The translations under genes were made by a program, and so were the position numbers. Of a stretch of DNA of 64,000 bases, positions 25,301 to 33,253 are shown piece after piece; within the stretch, counting starts at the first letter, position 1, and each line of letters opens with the position of its first letter. The notes under the pieces were generated by a model. It searched no databases. It had not been told where the DNA came from and worked only from the letters and a program-made list of their open reading frames with translations. The stretch is from Armatimonadota bacterium (GTDB taxonomy: Bacteria; Armatimonadota; Fimbriimonadia; Fimbriimonadales; Fimbriimonadaceae). Where the stretch lies: NCBI GenBank assembly GCA_016223145.1, contig JACRPN010000014.1, positions 293,146-357,145 on the forward strand, read 5' to 3'.

Positions 25301-25861
25301 GAGGGCACCCAGGTGAAGCTGGCGGGAGTTCTTGCGGGGCTCCGGACCATGATCACCAAGCAGCGAGGAGAAAAGATGGCGACGCTGACGATTGAGGATT
25401 TCTCCGGCCAAGCGGGCGTCACCGTGTTCCCGAAGACCTACGCGAGGGTCCAGGAGACTCTGGTCAAGGACACCATCGTCAAGGTCGTTGGGACCGTCAT
25501 CCACCGCGAGTCCCGGCAGAACGGGGACAAGACGATCGAGGTCCGCCTGGAAGACATCGAGCCGATCGAACCAGGACTGGAGTTTTCAGCGACACGTTCG
25601 GATGCGACGGCCGGCTCGGTGACGATCCGCATCTGGAAGGCCACCAAAGCACAGCTTCAGAAGCTGCGGCACGTCCTGGAGTCGCTGCCGGGGGCACATG
25701 AAGTGCGTTTGGAGCTGGGCCTAAAGGACGGCTTCGCCCCGGTCTACCTGCCCATCACGGTGCAGCCCACTGGCCGGCTTATCGAGGCTGTGAAGGCGGC
25801 CGTCCCTGGGGCGAGCGTTATGCTGGACGGCGAGGGCGACGATCACGAGGCGGCCGCGTGA
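22388..25861 (+). CDS. dnaE: DNA polymerase III alpha subunit
   Basis: 1157 residues, normal length for DnaE1. The PHP domain opens with VHLHNHTEYSLLDGANRIPE; the polymerase active site has MPDIDMDFEDARRDEIIQYV (catalytic aspartates) and the fingers/thumb segments GVRGSAAGSLVSYAIGITDV, PGMTLERAL, RHSGVHAAGIVISRDPLVEH and NKAHSVCYALLAYQTAYLKA. A helix-hairpin-helix (ALIKAGALDQVD) and an OB fold (VKLAGVLAGLRTMITKQRGE) follow, with a tau-interacting C-terminal region. It is the replicative polymerase subunit. Its 3' neighbour is a Spy-like gene 67 bases downstream. The whole gene is covered by a long open frame on the other strand, which is a codon-bias shadow. Confidence 0.97.
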   Translation: MSRFVHLHNHTEYSLLDGANRIPEMVSRAGELGMDSLAISDHGVMFGVMDFYFECKKKGIKPILGVEAYVAPNGHRKKTGREENETYHLLLLAKDLEGYRNLCRLTTIAALEGYYYKPRIDHELLKQYSKGLIGTSTCLGSEIDQELLKGTYDKAQYLAGMYKEIFGEGNYFIELQDHRLKEQAEIREGLLRISRELKLPLIATNDAHYLCKADHQPHDVLLCIQTGSQFEDPKRLRFETEEFYLKSPDEMAELFRETPEALENTLRVAEMCDVELGKQRADMPNPELPAGETSTSYLRKLAVEQLPKRIPGADDQALERLHFELGVIEKTGFESYFLLVREFANYARQQGINYGVRGSAAGSLVSYAIGITDVDPLEYDLTFERFLNPERLSMPDIDMDFEDARRDEIIQYVTNRFGQDHVAQIVTFGTLGAKAAIKDCGRVLNYTPQETDRICKTIPNVPGMTLERALQEAPEFRAMSENEPKVRDLLRVARSVEGISRHSGVHAAGIVISRDPLVEHLPLYRGNDGQAVTAFEMGILEKIGLLKMDFLGLSNLTVVGRAAENVKRTRGIDLDLNNLPLEDKATFDMLGRGETTGVFQLESAGMRRYIQELKPQSVRELAAMVALYRPGPMQHIPTFIDRRHGRSKPSYLDQRMEPILSETYGVIVYQDQVLKLVQALAGFSLGKADVLRRAMGKKDKDAMASMYKEFEAGCEEHGVAKGTIKKVWELLEPFAGYAFNKAHSVCYALLAYQTAYLKANFPVEYMSALMAAYKDKEDKIVSCIEECRKNKIPVLSPCVNRSLTEFSIEGKTIRFGMVAIKGVGEGLAGAVITEREENGAFKHLYEFSERMKPHGMNRTALEALIKAGALDQVDTNRNTLLSQVDAALAFADMAAKDRVAGQVSLFGEAGGAEEHPIYPELPQAEKLSRSELLAMEKEVMGVYLSDHPLRGYERVISKNATHACAMVAELEEGTQVKLAGVLAGLRTMITKQRGEKMATLTIEDFSGQAGVTVFPKTYARVQETLVKDTIVKVVGTVIHRESRQNGDKTIEVRLEDIEPIEPGLEFSATRSDATAGSVTIRIWKATKAQLQKLRHVLESLPGAHEVRLELGLKDGFAPVYLPITVQPTGRLIEAVKAAVPGASVMLDGEGDDHEAAA

Positions 25862-25928
25862 GGTACCTTGCGGTGGGCCAAAAGCACCGGCAAGGAGAAA
25901 TTCCACGCCGGTGGCGGTCCAACAAGCC

Positions 25929-26654
25929 ATGAGAGCCCTTCGTGTTGTTTCGGTGTTTCTATTTGCGGTGGCTGCGGCGGTGGCGCTAGGCCAGCAGAAG
26001 CTGACGCTCCTTGAGCAAAGCCTGGAGATCCTGCGAGCGGAGCAGATTCAAAAGGAGGTCAAGGTCACCCCGAGCCAAATGAAAGCGATCGAGGATGCCT
26101 TTGGCCGCTATCGTAAGGCCCTTCAGGAGGCAATCGAGAAGAACAAGGCCACCAAGAATGTCGCTGCGGTGAAGGCCGTCGATGCCGCGCAGTTGACGCG
26201 CCTGCGAAACTTCATCATCGACACGCTTGATAGACCCCAGAAAGACCGGCTGCGGCAGCTTTGGGTGCAGTTCGTGGGGGTGCCGATCCTGATTCAGGAG
26301 GAAGCCGCTTCTGAGGTCGGCCTGACGCCTGCGCAAGTATCCAAACTCAAATCCGTGTACACCCAGTTTCAAAAGGAGGGCGCCAAGGTCACGGAAGTCC
26401 GGATGAAGGAGCTTCGCGCGATCCCGCAGCCGAAGAACCCCAAGGACAAGAAGGCGGTCGAGGCGTACCAGAAGAAGGTTCAGGCTCTCGTGAAAAAGTA
26501 TGGCCCCGGCGATCGGAAACTCTTTGAAGCGGCGAAGAAAAAGACCGAAACCCAGATGCTGGCTGTGCTGACTCCGGCCCAGAAGACCAAATACACAGCA
26601 ATGCAAGGGAAGAAGTACGCCTTTCCCGACACGATGCAGAAAAAGCCGAAGTAG
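25929..26654 (+). CDS. Secreted helical Spy/CpxP-like protein
   Basis: 241 residues from ATG 25929, with a clear signal peptide (MRALRVVSVFLFAVAAAVALGQ). The mature part is charged and helical, with two copies of a short motif of the Spy/LTXXQ type: VTPSQMKAIEDAFGRYRKAL and LTPAQVSKLKSVYTQFQKEG, plus LTPAQKTKYTAMQGKKY at the end. It is rich in Lys and lacks cysteines. LTXXQ proteins are periplasmic chaperone-like proteins or stress sensors (CpxP, Spy). A similar periplasmic role is plausible, though the sequence is longer and less regular. An upstream GTG at 25911 only adds six residues. Confidence 0.65.
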   Translation: MRALRVVSVFLFAVAAAVALGQQKLTLLEQSLEILRAEQIQKEVKVTPSQMKAIEDAFGRYRKALQEAIEKNKATKNVAAVKAVDAAQLTRLRNFIIDTLDRPQKDRLRQLWVQFVGVPILIQEEAASEVGLTPAQVSKLKSVYTQFQKEGAKVTEVRMKELRAIPQPKNPKDKKAVEAYQKKVQALVKKYGPGDRKLFEAAKKKTETQMLAVLTPAQKTKYTAMQGKKYAFPDTMQKKPK

Positions 26655-26663
26655 GGTGGAATG

Positions 26664-26752
26664 GGCCCTAAGGGCCGACCCCCTTTGGCGAAGGCCGAAG
26701 CGCTGGAGCCCAGGGCGGGTTGTCGGCCGAGCCCTGAAAGGGCGACGCTCCG
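26664..26752. repeat. Two short intergenic palindromes
   Basis: GGCCC-TAA-GGGCC followed by GACC (26664-26680) and GCCC-TGAAA-GGGC followed by GACGCTCC (26731-26750). They lie between the converging Spy-like and rfbD genes and match other GCCC...GGGC(C)GAC elements in the window. Confidence 0.5.
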
Positions 26753-26757
26753 GCCAT

Positions 26758-27633
26758 CTACAGGGAGTCCAACCTCTCCGCAAACTCTGCCAGCGCCTCA
26801 TCAAGCGGTCTCATCGACTGAATTCCTGCCTGCTGCAGCTTCAAGCTTGACAGGCAGCTATACGCCGGCCGTGCAGCGGGGGCAGGGAAGTCGCTGGTCT
26901 TCGCCGTCTCTAGTTGAGGCGGCTCCTTTCCATCTCGCGCAGCTACGATTTGCAGCAGCCTCTCCGCCCACTCCAACCTGGACACACACTCCGGGCCCGC
27001 GGCATGATAGACCCCTCCCGGCACATCGCGCTCCATCAGGGTGCAAAGCGTCCGCGCAAGGTCGAGCGTGTAGGTCGGCGTACCCCATTGGTCGTCCACG
27101 ACCCGAAGCGCCCGTCCCTCCCGAAACGCCTTCAGGATCGTCCTGGGAAAGCTCAGACCGTGAGGACCGTAGAGCCAAGCCGTCCTCACGATGAGAGCGC
27201 CCGGCAGCCTTTCGAGAATAGCGTGCTCTCCTTCGAGCTTGGTCTGCCCATAGAGACCCAGCGGCCCTGTGACGTCACCTTCCACATAAGGCACGCGTTT
27301 CGCTCCATCGAAAACAAAGTCGGTTGAGAGGTGGATAAGACGCATCCCGCCCATCCGGCAGACCTCGGCAAGGTAGCCCGGGCCCAGTGCGTTGATCCTG
27401 CGGGCGGCGTCAGGCTCGCTTTCCGCCCGGTCCACAGCGGTATAGGCGGCGCAGTTGACGCACCAGGCGCATCCTTCGGCCAGGTCCGATGCGACGACTT
27501 TGGCGACCGAACCGGGGTCTGCGATGTCCAGTTCGGCAACGTCCGTCGCCACGGCCTCCGCGCCTCGCTCCGCCAGGGCCATTTGCAGGTCGCGGCCCAA
27601 CATGCCCGCCGCGCCCGTAACCAGGACTTTCAT
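26758..27633 (-). CDS. rfbD: dTDP-4-dehydrorhamnose reductase
   Basis: 291 residues from ATG 27633. The extended SDR fold shows the nucleotide-binding VTGAAGMLGRDL near the N terminus, NCAAYTAVDRAESEPDAARR, then STDFVFDG and the catalytic YGQTK (Tyr128, Lys132), followed by RTAWLYGPHGLSFPRTILKA and VVDDQWGTPTYTLDLAR. These are standard RfbD/RmlD segments; the enzyme reduces dTDP-4-keto-L-rhamnose to dTDP-L-rhamnose with NAD(P)H. The other rfb genes (A, B, C) are not next to it. A much longer reading upstream to 28323 runs antisense through the next gene and is rejected. It is divergent from the proline-rich repeat protein. Confidence 0.92.
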   Translation of the reverse strand: MKVLVTGAAGMLGRDLQMALAERGAEAVATDVAELDIADPGSVAKVVASDLAEGCAWCVNCAAYTAVDRAESEPDAARRINALGPGYLAEVCRMGGMRLIHLSTDFVFDGAKRVPYVEGDVTGPLGLYGQTKLEGEHAILERLPGALIVRTAWLYGPHGLSFPRTILKAFREGRALRVVDDQWGTPTYTLDLARTLCTLMERDVPGGVYHAAGPECVSRLEWAERLLQIVAARDGKEPPQLETAKTSDFPAPAARPAYSCLSSLKLQQAGIQSMRPLDEALAEFAERLDSL

Positions 27634-27797
27634 CCCGTTACGGATACCCGTTCTCGGCTCGACATATCTTCTGCAAGCCTCAATTGGCCGCGGAATGTTC
27701 CGAAACGGTAACGGCAACCCCGGGAACACGTCCTTTCCATAGTAAAGTAATGGTGAGCGTGGCACGACGTGGTGTCCGCTCCGGAGGAGTTCATTCG

Positions 27798-29291
27798 ATG
27801 AAGATCTTTCGCATGGCAATCGTAGCAATGGCGCTCCTGTCGTTTTCCGGCTTGGCCCTTTCCCAGGGTGGCCTCGGAAAGAAGGAGAGAGGAAACAGTT
27901 CTGGCGGTTCGTCGTCCGGCGGCTCGCAGAACGAACGAAGCCGTCCGCCGGCAAAGGAGGACCCTCCTCGAAGGGAGTCTCCGCCGGTGCGCGACTCGCC
28001 TCCGCCTTCTCAGCGCGAAAGGCCTCCAGTGCGCGAATCCGCGCCTCCCCCGACTCAAAGGGAGCGGCCCCCAGTGCGCGAATCCACGCCTCCCCCAACC
28101 CAACGAGAGAGGCCTCCGATCCGCGAGAACAACCCTCCGCCAACCGAGCGTGAGCGTCCGCCCATTCGGGAAACCGTGCCTCCGCCATCGCAGCGCGAAC
28201 GGCCCCCGATTCGGGAAAACATCCCTCCCGACCCTGGCCAAGGATCGCTTGGCAAGGGCCGTGGCAACGGCAATTCTGGAGGCAGCTCCGGCGGCAACCA
28301 GGGACGCAACGATCCGCCCGCACGGAATTCCGGCGGCAACGATCGCAACTCTGGAGGCAACGACAGAAATAGCGGCGACCAGAATCGGCCGCCTCTTGGC
28401 CGAATTGACAACCCTCAACGCGGCGGCAACGACCGCATTGGCGGCGGAAACTCCGAGATCAACGGCGTTCGCCGAGAGGGCCAGGGCGCGCTGGGCCGCA
28501 GCCGGCCGGGAGACAAGCCTTACGGCACCAACAACAACCAGCGCGGGCAATCGCGAGACCGCTCGCCGATCAACATCGGCAAGGCTCCGACCAGCGTTCT
28601 CGGCGGAACGCTCGAGCATCAAGTTCGTCGGGAAGACCGGACCCGAGAGATCCACAACCGAGGCTATCGCGTCGGCTACTGGGGCTACTCGAACGGGTGG
28701 AACGATGACCTGTTCTGCTTCCGAAACTACGTCTTCGATCCCTACAGCAACTACCGTTGCGTGGCGTCGCCTTGGTACTACTATCCGCACCTTCCGGGAT
28801 ACCTAAATTACTCCTGCGTTCGGGTGATTCAGATCAACTTCGGACCCTTCCACTGGGTGGACTACCGCTGGACCCGCCCCTACGGCTACAACGGCGGATA
28901 CGGCTACAACGACTATTCGAACCGCTACTCCGAACTCGACTATGCGGTCGACGACATTGAAAGAGCCTTTGAGCGCAATGATGAGCGGGCCCTCGGGCGC
29001 GTCATGCCCCGCCGAGGTGACGTTAACATCTGGGCGGACGGACGATACCAGTACACCATCACTGCCGACGCCTACTATGACCTGATGGAGGACAACGTTT
29101 TCTCCACACAGACGAAGCAGTACGAGATCATTTCGGTCAGAACCTCAAGAGGTTCTGCAGAGGTGCAGGCGCGGCACACCTATCTCGACCCTTGGGATCG
29201 CCGAGTGACCGTGTATCACTGGTATCGCCTTGAGCGCGAGCGCGACGGCTACGTCGTCCGCGACTTCGGTACCAGCGACGGCCGCTGGTAG
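27798..29291 (+). CDS. Secreted protein with five 15-residue proline-rich repeats and an RcnB-free C-terminal domain
   Basis: 497 residues from ATG 27798 behind GGAGGAG, with a signal peptide ending near GLALSQ. After a Gly/Ser stretch come about five 15-residue repeats of the form PPPxQRERPPVRExx (roughly residues 55-130), then an Asn/Gly/Arg-rich stretch with NDRNSGGNDRNSG repeats, and a C-terminal globular part of about 200 residues rich in Tyr and Trp (GYRVGYWGYSNGW, SPWYYYPHLPGYL, NFGPFHWVDYRW) ending in a beta-rich domain (DGRYQYTITADAYYDLMEDN, VYHWYRLERERDGYVVRDFG). Similar architectures occur in Armatimonadota and Planctomycetes secretomes. Function is unknown; cell-wall or surface placement is likely. 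Confidence 0.72.
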   Translation: MKIFRMAIVAMALLSFSGLALSQGGLGKKERGNSSGGSSSGGSQNERSRPPAKEDPPRRESPPVRDSPPPSQRERPPVRESAPPPTQRERPPVRESTPPPTQRERPPIRENNPPPTERERPPIRETVPPPSQRERPPIRENIPPDPGQGSLGKGRGNGNSGGSSGGNQGRNDPPARNSGGNDRNSGGNDRNSGDQNRPPLGRIDNPQRGGNDRIGGGNSEINGVRREGQGALGRSRPGDKPYGTNNNQRGQSRDRSPINIGKAPTSVLGGTLEHQVRREDRTREIHNRGYRVGYWGYSNGWNDDLFCFRNYVFDPYSNYRCVASPWYYYPHLPGYLNYSCVRVIQINFGPFHWVDYRWTRPYGYNGGYGYNDYSNRYSELDYAVDDIERAFERNDERALGRVMPRRGDVNIWADGRYQYTITADAYYDLMEDNVFSTQTKQYEIISVRTSRGSAEVQARHTYLDPWDRRVTVYHWYRLERERDGYVVRDFGTSDGRW

Positions 29292-29353
29292 TCTCTCGGA
29301 CCTTGGCCCGGGGACGGTACCTGCCGTCGCCGGGCCTCTTGGCTCTGGGGTAG

Positions 29354-30331
29354 CTATGAGGGTAGGTCGGCGATCTCCAAGCTGTCCAAGCGCTCCATCG
29401 TCAATGCGATGATGCCTGCCGTATCCAGGCCCGGCTTGTGAACCGGCCATCCAGCCATTGCTTTCAGCTGCTTGCGCCACTTCCGGCTAACGGAGCCCTT
29501 TTCAGACTCTGATGCTGGCCGATACTCCCATGGAAGCTCCAGAACCTCCTGCAAGGACAGTACCGGCCGCAGGTCCCGCAGCATCACGATCGCCCGGCGG
29601 AACCGTTCGAGCATCTGCCGGTAGGTTCGCTCGGGGTAGGGTTCCACCAAGACCGGTGCGCTGGGTGTCTGCCCGCCAAAGAAACCCACGTCCCAAAACT
29701 GCTTGTGCCGGATGCGCGTCGGGTGGCCGATGAACACCTCGATCCAAGGGGTTCGCGCCGAACGCACCCTCGCAAGCGCCCGCTCCATGGCCGCCTGAAA
29801 CCGTCCCTCGTCTTCGTAGTTGCCTTCACCGATCCCGATGCCTCCGGGAAAGGCACGCGTCCCGGCGAAGCGATAGGGCCGTCCAAAGCGAGGCGACGGA
29901 AGCGCGTAGACGTAAGCTGGAATCCCCAGATCGCGAAGACCGCCGGCGACCTGGGGCCCCCACGTGTTGCCCGCTCCTCCCCAGAACACGGGCGACTTGC
30001 CAAAGGCGGACCGGAAGGCCTCGAGCCCGGGCGCGGTGTCTGACACAAACGTCTGGCACCCCTCCTCCCAGCCCCGGTGTTCGAGCAGTTCCATCGTGGT
30101 GGGGTGGTAAGAATGGGTGTTGGTGTGAAGCCCAAAAGCGTGGGGCCTGAGCGCCGAGAGCACGTCGAGCCGCCCGAGCCGGTGCAGCCGCCGGACCTTC
30201 TCGCCGGTGATACACAGCGAGCCGGTGGCCCCTTCCTCGGTGAGGATGCGGGCGCAATCCAGAGCCGCGTCGTCGGAAGCTTGGTTGATGGGGTCCTCGA
30301 CGTCCATGAGGAGGCTGATCCAGCGCGCCAT
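29354..30331 (-). CDS. Polysaccharide-deacetylase-like protein
   Basis: 325 residues with features of the NodB/deacetylase barrel: LLMDVEDPINQASDDAALDC at the start (metal-binding Asp in a VED context), a HAFGLHTNTHSYHP segment matching the H-x3-4-H metal site, and a later GYR-like IEVFIGHPTRIRHKQFWDV region. The central VFWGGAGNTWGPQVAGGLRD is also typical of sugar-deacetylase-like proteins. There is no signal peptide, so it probably acts in the cytoplasm, perhaps on a lipid-linked sugar. The motif set is incomplete, so deacetylase activity is only likely. It is divergent from the RqcH-like gene with a 39-base gap. Confidence 0.65.
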   Translation of the reverse strand: MARWISLLMDVEDPINQASDDAALDCARILTEEGATGSLCITGEKVRRLHRLGRLDVLSALRPHAFGLHTNTHSYHPTTMELLEHRGWEEGCQTFVSDTAPGLEAFRSAFGKSPVFWGGAGNTWGPQVAGGLRDLGIPAYVYALPSPRFGRPYRFAGTRAFPGGIGIGEGNYEDEGRFQAAMERALARVRSARTPWIEVFIGHPTRIRHKQFWDVGFFGGQTPSAPVLVEPYPERTYRQMLERFRRAIVMLRDLRPVLSLQEVLELPWEYRPASESEKGSVSRKWRKQLKAMAGWPVHKPGLDTAGIIALTMERLDSLEIADLPS

Positions 30332-30370
30332 AGGACCCGATTCGAGAATCCGGGTAGCTTGTCCTTTCGA

Positions 30371-32002
30371 ATGGCCCGAGAACCCCGACCCACGTTCGAC
30401 AGCCTGACCCTGGCAGCCGTGACCGCAGAGCTCCAGGTGCTTGTTGGCGCCCGGGTGCAGAAGGTCGTACAGCCCAACGAAACGACGATCGTCATCGAGA
30501 CCTATGATTCCGGGTCAAAACGCAATCTGTTGATTTGCTGGCATCCGGATCTCTACCGGGTTCACCTTGCATCTGCATTGCCCAGATCCGCTGGACCACT
30601 CGGCGGCTTTGCCCTTTCGGTTCGGCAATCGCTGGACGGGTCCGATCTGGAAGACGCGAGCCAAGTCGGCTTTGACCGCATCCTTCGGCTCGCATTTCGC
30701 AAGGGAGATAAGACGCAGACTTTGGTCTTGGAGCTGATGGGAAAGCACACCAACGTGGTCCTTATCGGTCCTGACGGCAACGTCACGACGGCAGCCAAGC
30801 AATTGGGCCCGTCGAAGTCGGTTCGGCCCGTCTTGCCTGGAAAATCCTACGCCTCTCCACCCTCAAGCTTCAGGCGCAAGCCCTGGGAAGCCGAGACTTA
30901 CGAGGAGCTCCGAAAAGCTGAAGGGGCTTCACCCTATTTGTTGGCCAGTGTCGGTGCGGAAGGGGAAACTGAAGGAACACTTTCTGCCGATAGCCGAAAG
31001 CGCCTCGTCCAGATCCGCGAAGCCGTGGCGAGCGGCAGCTTTCGGCCCTATGAAAGCGAGACGAGTGGCGTTTACCCCTTGCCGCTTGGCAAGCTTGCGG
31101 AGACTGGGAAGCCGGCCGAATCGCTGTCGTTGTCCCTGGAGCGCCACTATGCCTTGCTCGCGGGGTCGCTCGAGGTCCATCGGCTGCGATCCACCCTGGA
31201 GGGTCAGCTCAAACGGGTCGAGACAGCACGGCGCAGGGCGATCACTTCTTTGGAGGTGGCCCTCGAACATGGTGATCGGGCCGTCCAGGATCAGCTCTGC
31301 GGCGAGCTCATCCTGGCCTATCAGCATCAGATCGTTGCGGGAGACTCTTCGTTTGAGACTCAAGATTACGAAGGGAATCGTGTGTCGATGCCGCTCGATC
31401 CTGACCTGGGCGCCGTTGAAAATGCCCAGAAGTACTTCCGGCGTGCCAAGAAGAGCCGCCTGAAAGGTCCCGAAATGGCGGTGAGACTTGCCAAATTGCA
31501 GGCCGACCTTGCCGTCATCGACGAGACGCTGAACGCAGTTCGAGCGGCGACCGAGGCCTCAAGCCTAGCAAAGCTAGAAGCGGAAGCGCGCAGGCGCGGG
31601 TGGCTGCATACCGCCTCGATCCAGGAGAAGGAGGATAGGCCGTTTCAGGGCTACAAGATCCGAGAAGTTCTGGCCCCATCGGGCCACAAGGTCCTCTTCG
31701 GCGAAAACGCTACTTCGAACGACTATTTGACTACCAAGGTAGCCAAGCCCAATGACTGGTGGCTGCATGTCCGTGGAGCGCCGTCGGCCCACGTTGTCGT
31801 GCGGACCGACAACCAACCGGATCGGGTCCCTCGGACGACCCTTGAGTTCGCGGCGGTCCTGGCGGCGAAGCAGAGCGCCGCCAAGCATTCGTCGCTCGTG
31901 GCTGTGGACTACACGCTCAAGAAATACGTGCGAAAGCCGCGGGGCGCGGCGCCGGGCTCGGTGCTCATCGAACGCGAAAGGACCTTGCATGTGAGCCCTT
32001 AG
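30371..32002 (+). CDS. rqcH: NFACT-family ribosome rescue protein (RqcH-like)
   Basis: 543 residues from ATG 30371; reading earlier (30077) would overlap the divergent gene. NFACT-N is seen at the start (PTFDSLTLAAVTAELQVLVG ... RVQKVVQPNETTIVIE), a coiled-coil middle (LKRVETARRRAITSLEVALE), and the NFACT-R domain near the end (NDYLTTKVAKPNDWWLHVRG followed by APSAHVVVR). In bacteria RqcH binds obstructed 50S subunits and recruits tRNA-Ala to add alanine tails; older annotations call the family fibronectin-binding protein FbpA. The C-terminal end ERERTLHVSP is standard. The TPP riboswitch begins about 180 bases downstream. Confidence 0.88.
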   Translation: MAREPRPTFDSLTLAAVTAELQVLVGARVQKVVQPNETTIVIETYDSGSKRNLLICWHPDLYRVHLASALPRSAGPLGGFALSVRQSLDGSDLEDASQVGFDRILRLAFRKGDKTQTLVLELMGKHTNVVLIGPDGNVTTAAKQLGPSKSVRPVLPGKSYASPPSSFRRKPWEAETYEELRKAEGASPYLLASVGAEGETEGTLSADSRKRLVQIREAVASGSFRPYESETSGVYPLPLGKLAETGKPAESLSLSLERHYALLAGSLEVHRLRSTLEGQLKRVETARRRAITSLEVALEHGDRAVQDQLCGELILAYQHQIVAGDSSFETQDYEGNRVSMPLDPDLGAVENAQKYFRRAKKSRLKGPEMAVRLAKLQADLAVIDETLNAVRAATEASSLAKLEAEARRRGWLHTASIQEKEDRPFQGYKIREVLAPSGHKVLFGENATSNDYLTTKVAKPNDWWLHVRGAPSAHVVVRTDNQPDRVPRTTLEFAAVLAAKQSAAKHSSLVAVDYTLKKYVRKPRGAAPGSVLIERERTLHVSP

Positions 32003-32018
32003 GGAACTTTTGAGAATG

Positions 32019-32080
32019 GTGTAGCCCGGGCGTCCCGCCTGGGTGATCAATGTTCAGCGACTGGAGTCTCCGAGCGCCGG
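32019..32080 (+). repeat. Copy of ~60-bp dispersed repeat
   Basis: Begins GTGTAGCCCGGGCGTCCCGC, continues CTGGGTGAT and ends CGACTGGAGTCTCCGAGCGCC. The same elements in the same order occur on the minus strand at 37472-37532 and inside the debranching enzyme at 20967-21024. It lies between rqcH and the TPP riboswitch. Confidence 0.6.
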
Positions 32081-32181
32081 AACACTGTTTTTCAACATTC
32101 CCCGCAGGGGCAAGCCGGATTGTGATCGCCGTGATCCGAAACGGGCCGAATCCTATGGGCGTAGAAACCTATGGCAAGGTG

Positions 32182-32268
32182 CCGCAGGGGGAGCCGCAAG
32201 GCTGAGAGTCCCACCCGATGGGAGACCCCAGGAACCTGATCCGGTTCGTACCGGCGTAGGGATTGCGG
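32182..32268 (+). promoter_or_regulatory. TPP (THI-box) riboswitch
   Basis: All conserved parts of the thiamine-pyrophosphate aptamer are in order: P1 (CCGCA 32182-32186 with TGCGG 32264-32268), the P2 strand GGGGGAGCC, the pyrimidine-sensing GGCTGAGAG at about 32200-32208, the variable P3 hairpin (TCCCACCCGATGGGA), ACCCC closing P2, GAACCTGATC (32232-32241), the P5 hairpin CCGG-TTCG-TACCGG and GCGTAGGGA. It is followed by a hairpin at 32297-32328 and then by the pseudopilin gene at 32350. TPP riboswitches usually regulate thiamine synthesis or transport genes; none is adjacent here. Confidence 0.93.
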
Positions 32269-32296
32269 AAGCAGCCTCGATAGGGTCTCTCCTAAC

Positions 32297-32336
32297 AGGA
32301 CTGCCGGAGCAATCGCGACGGCAGTCCTTGCCGCTT
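32297..32336 (+). terminator. Terminator-like hairpin downstream of the TPP riboswitch
   Basis: A perfect 10-bp stem AGGACTGCCG / CGGCAGTCCT (32297-32306 with 32319-32328) is followed by TGCCGCTTT. The T-run is short, so intrinsic termination may be weak. The ribosome-binding site AGGAG of the pseudopilin gene follows at 32338, so the expression platform could act on transcription or translation. Confidence 0.6.
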
Positions 32337-32349
32337 TAGGAGAACGAAA

Positions 32350-33114
32350 ATGAACCCAATCAGGCGAGCGTTCACACTCATCGAGCTGTTGGTCGTCATC
32401 GCGATCATCGCCATCTTGGCCGCAATCCTGTTTCCCGTGTTTGCCCAGGCCAAAGCGGCTGCCAAGCGCGTGGTCTGCATGAACGGCGCAAGACAGAGCG
32501 GCCTGGCGCTAAAGATGTACTTGAGCGATTATGACGATCAAATGCCGATCTACTATGCCTACAACAGCCAGCCGCCGGCCTGGCAGGATGGCCACAAAGG
32601 CATCGAGGTGGCGCTGTATCCTTATGTGAAGAACCGCGAAGTCTTCAAGAGCCCCTTTGATGTTGGCGGACCCTTTACAGACGTCGACGTTCCAGGGGCG
32701 GGCTCCTATGCCAACGCCTACGGAACGTCCTACCGGTACACCCAATGCCTCTTCACAATGGTGGCGGGCGAATCGTCCGGCAACAACACGCCCTACACCT
32801 TCAGCCGTTCGGTGAGCGAAACGCAGATCGAGTATCCAGCCGAGACCCGCGCTATGCGTCTTGAGATGATGGCGTTCTTCAGCCGAAAGGACGATCCTGG
32901 CTGCGCGCGCTTCGGCTACGACTGCGACCCGCCATATAACTACTTCAGGATGTGGGACCCGGTCGGAGGGAGGGTCGTGTTTGTGGATGGCCACGCCAAA
33001 TCCCTCGTCTCGGCGGGTCAATTCGACAAAACGAGGGTCGACGCGCACGGCCACTTTTCTGGGGAAGCTGACCCTACCTCCTGGAGCGGCACGTGGTACG
33101 GGACGTGTGACTAG
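32350..33114 (+). CDS. Type II secretion-like pseudopilin (prepilin-type leader)
   Basis: 254 residues from ATG 32350 behind AGGAG. A class III prepilin leader ([19 protein letters not shown]) with processing site after Ala/Arg and Phe+1, Glu+5 at the usual position, is followed by [20 protein letters not shown], a form typical of the many pilin-like proteins of Armatimonadota and Planctomycetes. The globular part has [27 protein letters not shown] and ends with a [11 protein letters not shown] motif as in DUF1559/H-X9-DG proteins. It is presumably assembled into or exported by a type II/IV pilus-like apparatus. It is the only gene downstream of the TPP riboswitch. Confidence 0.85.
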   Translation: MNPIRRAFTLIELLVVIAIIAILAAILFPVFAQAKAAAKRVVCMNGARQSGLALKMYLSDYDDQMPIYYAYNSQPPAWQDGHKGIEVALYPYVKNREVFKSPFDVGGPFTDVDVPGAGSYANAYGTSYRYTQCLFTMVAGESSGNNTPYTFSRSVSETQIEYPAETRAMRLEMMAFFSRKDDPGCARFGYDCDPPYNYFRMWDPVGGRVVFVDGHAKSLVSAGQFDKTRVDAHGHFSGEADPTSWSGTWYGTCD

Positions 33115-33160
33115 GGAAAGGGACAAAGGGACGAGGTCCGAGGTCCGAGGTCTCAGGTCC
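33113..33160 (+). repeat. Octamer-like simple repeat after the pseudopilin gene
   Basis: GGGAAA-GGGACAAA-GGGACGAG is followed by GGTCCGA GGTCCGA GGTCTCA GGTCC. The GGGACRRA units match those inside the GH106 gene at 50247-50285. Confidence 0.5.
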
Positions 33161-33253
33161 AAGGGTCTGCATGAGGTGATCGGGAGCATCCCTCGCCCTT
33201 CGCCCTTTACACTTCGCCTCAGTCACTGAAGGTCCGCCGCATAGAGGGGAATC

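Noticed and set aside
22175..25504. A minus-strand reading frame of more than 1100 codons antisense to dnaE
   Set aside because: It lies entirely against an unmistakable DnaE gene; in GC-rich DNA with G/C-ending third positions the opposite strand often stays open. Its protein has no recognisable domain.
27634..28790. Minus-strand open frames antisense to the proline-rich repeat gene
   Set aside because: They arise from the repeat DNA being open in several frames; rfbD has a clear ATG at 27633, so an upstream extension is not needed.
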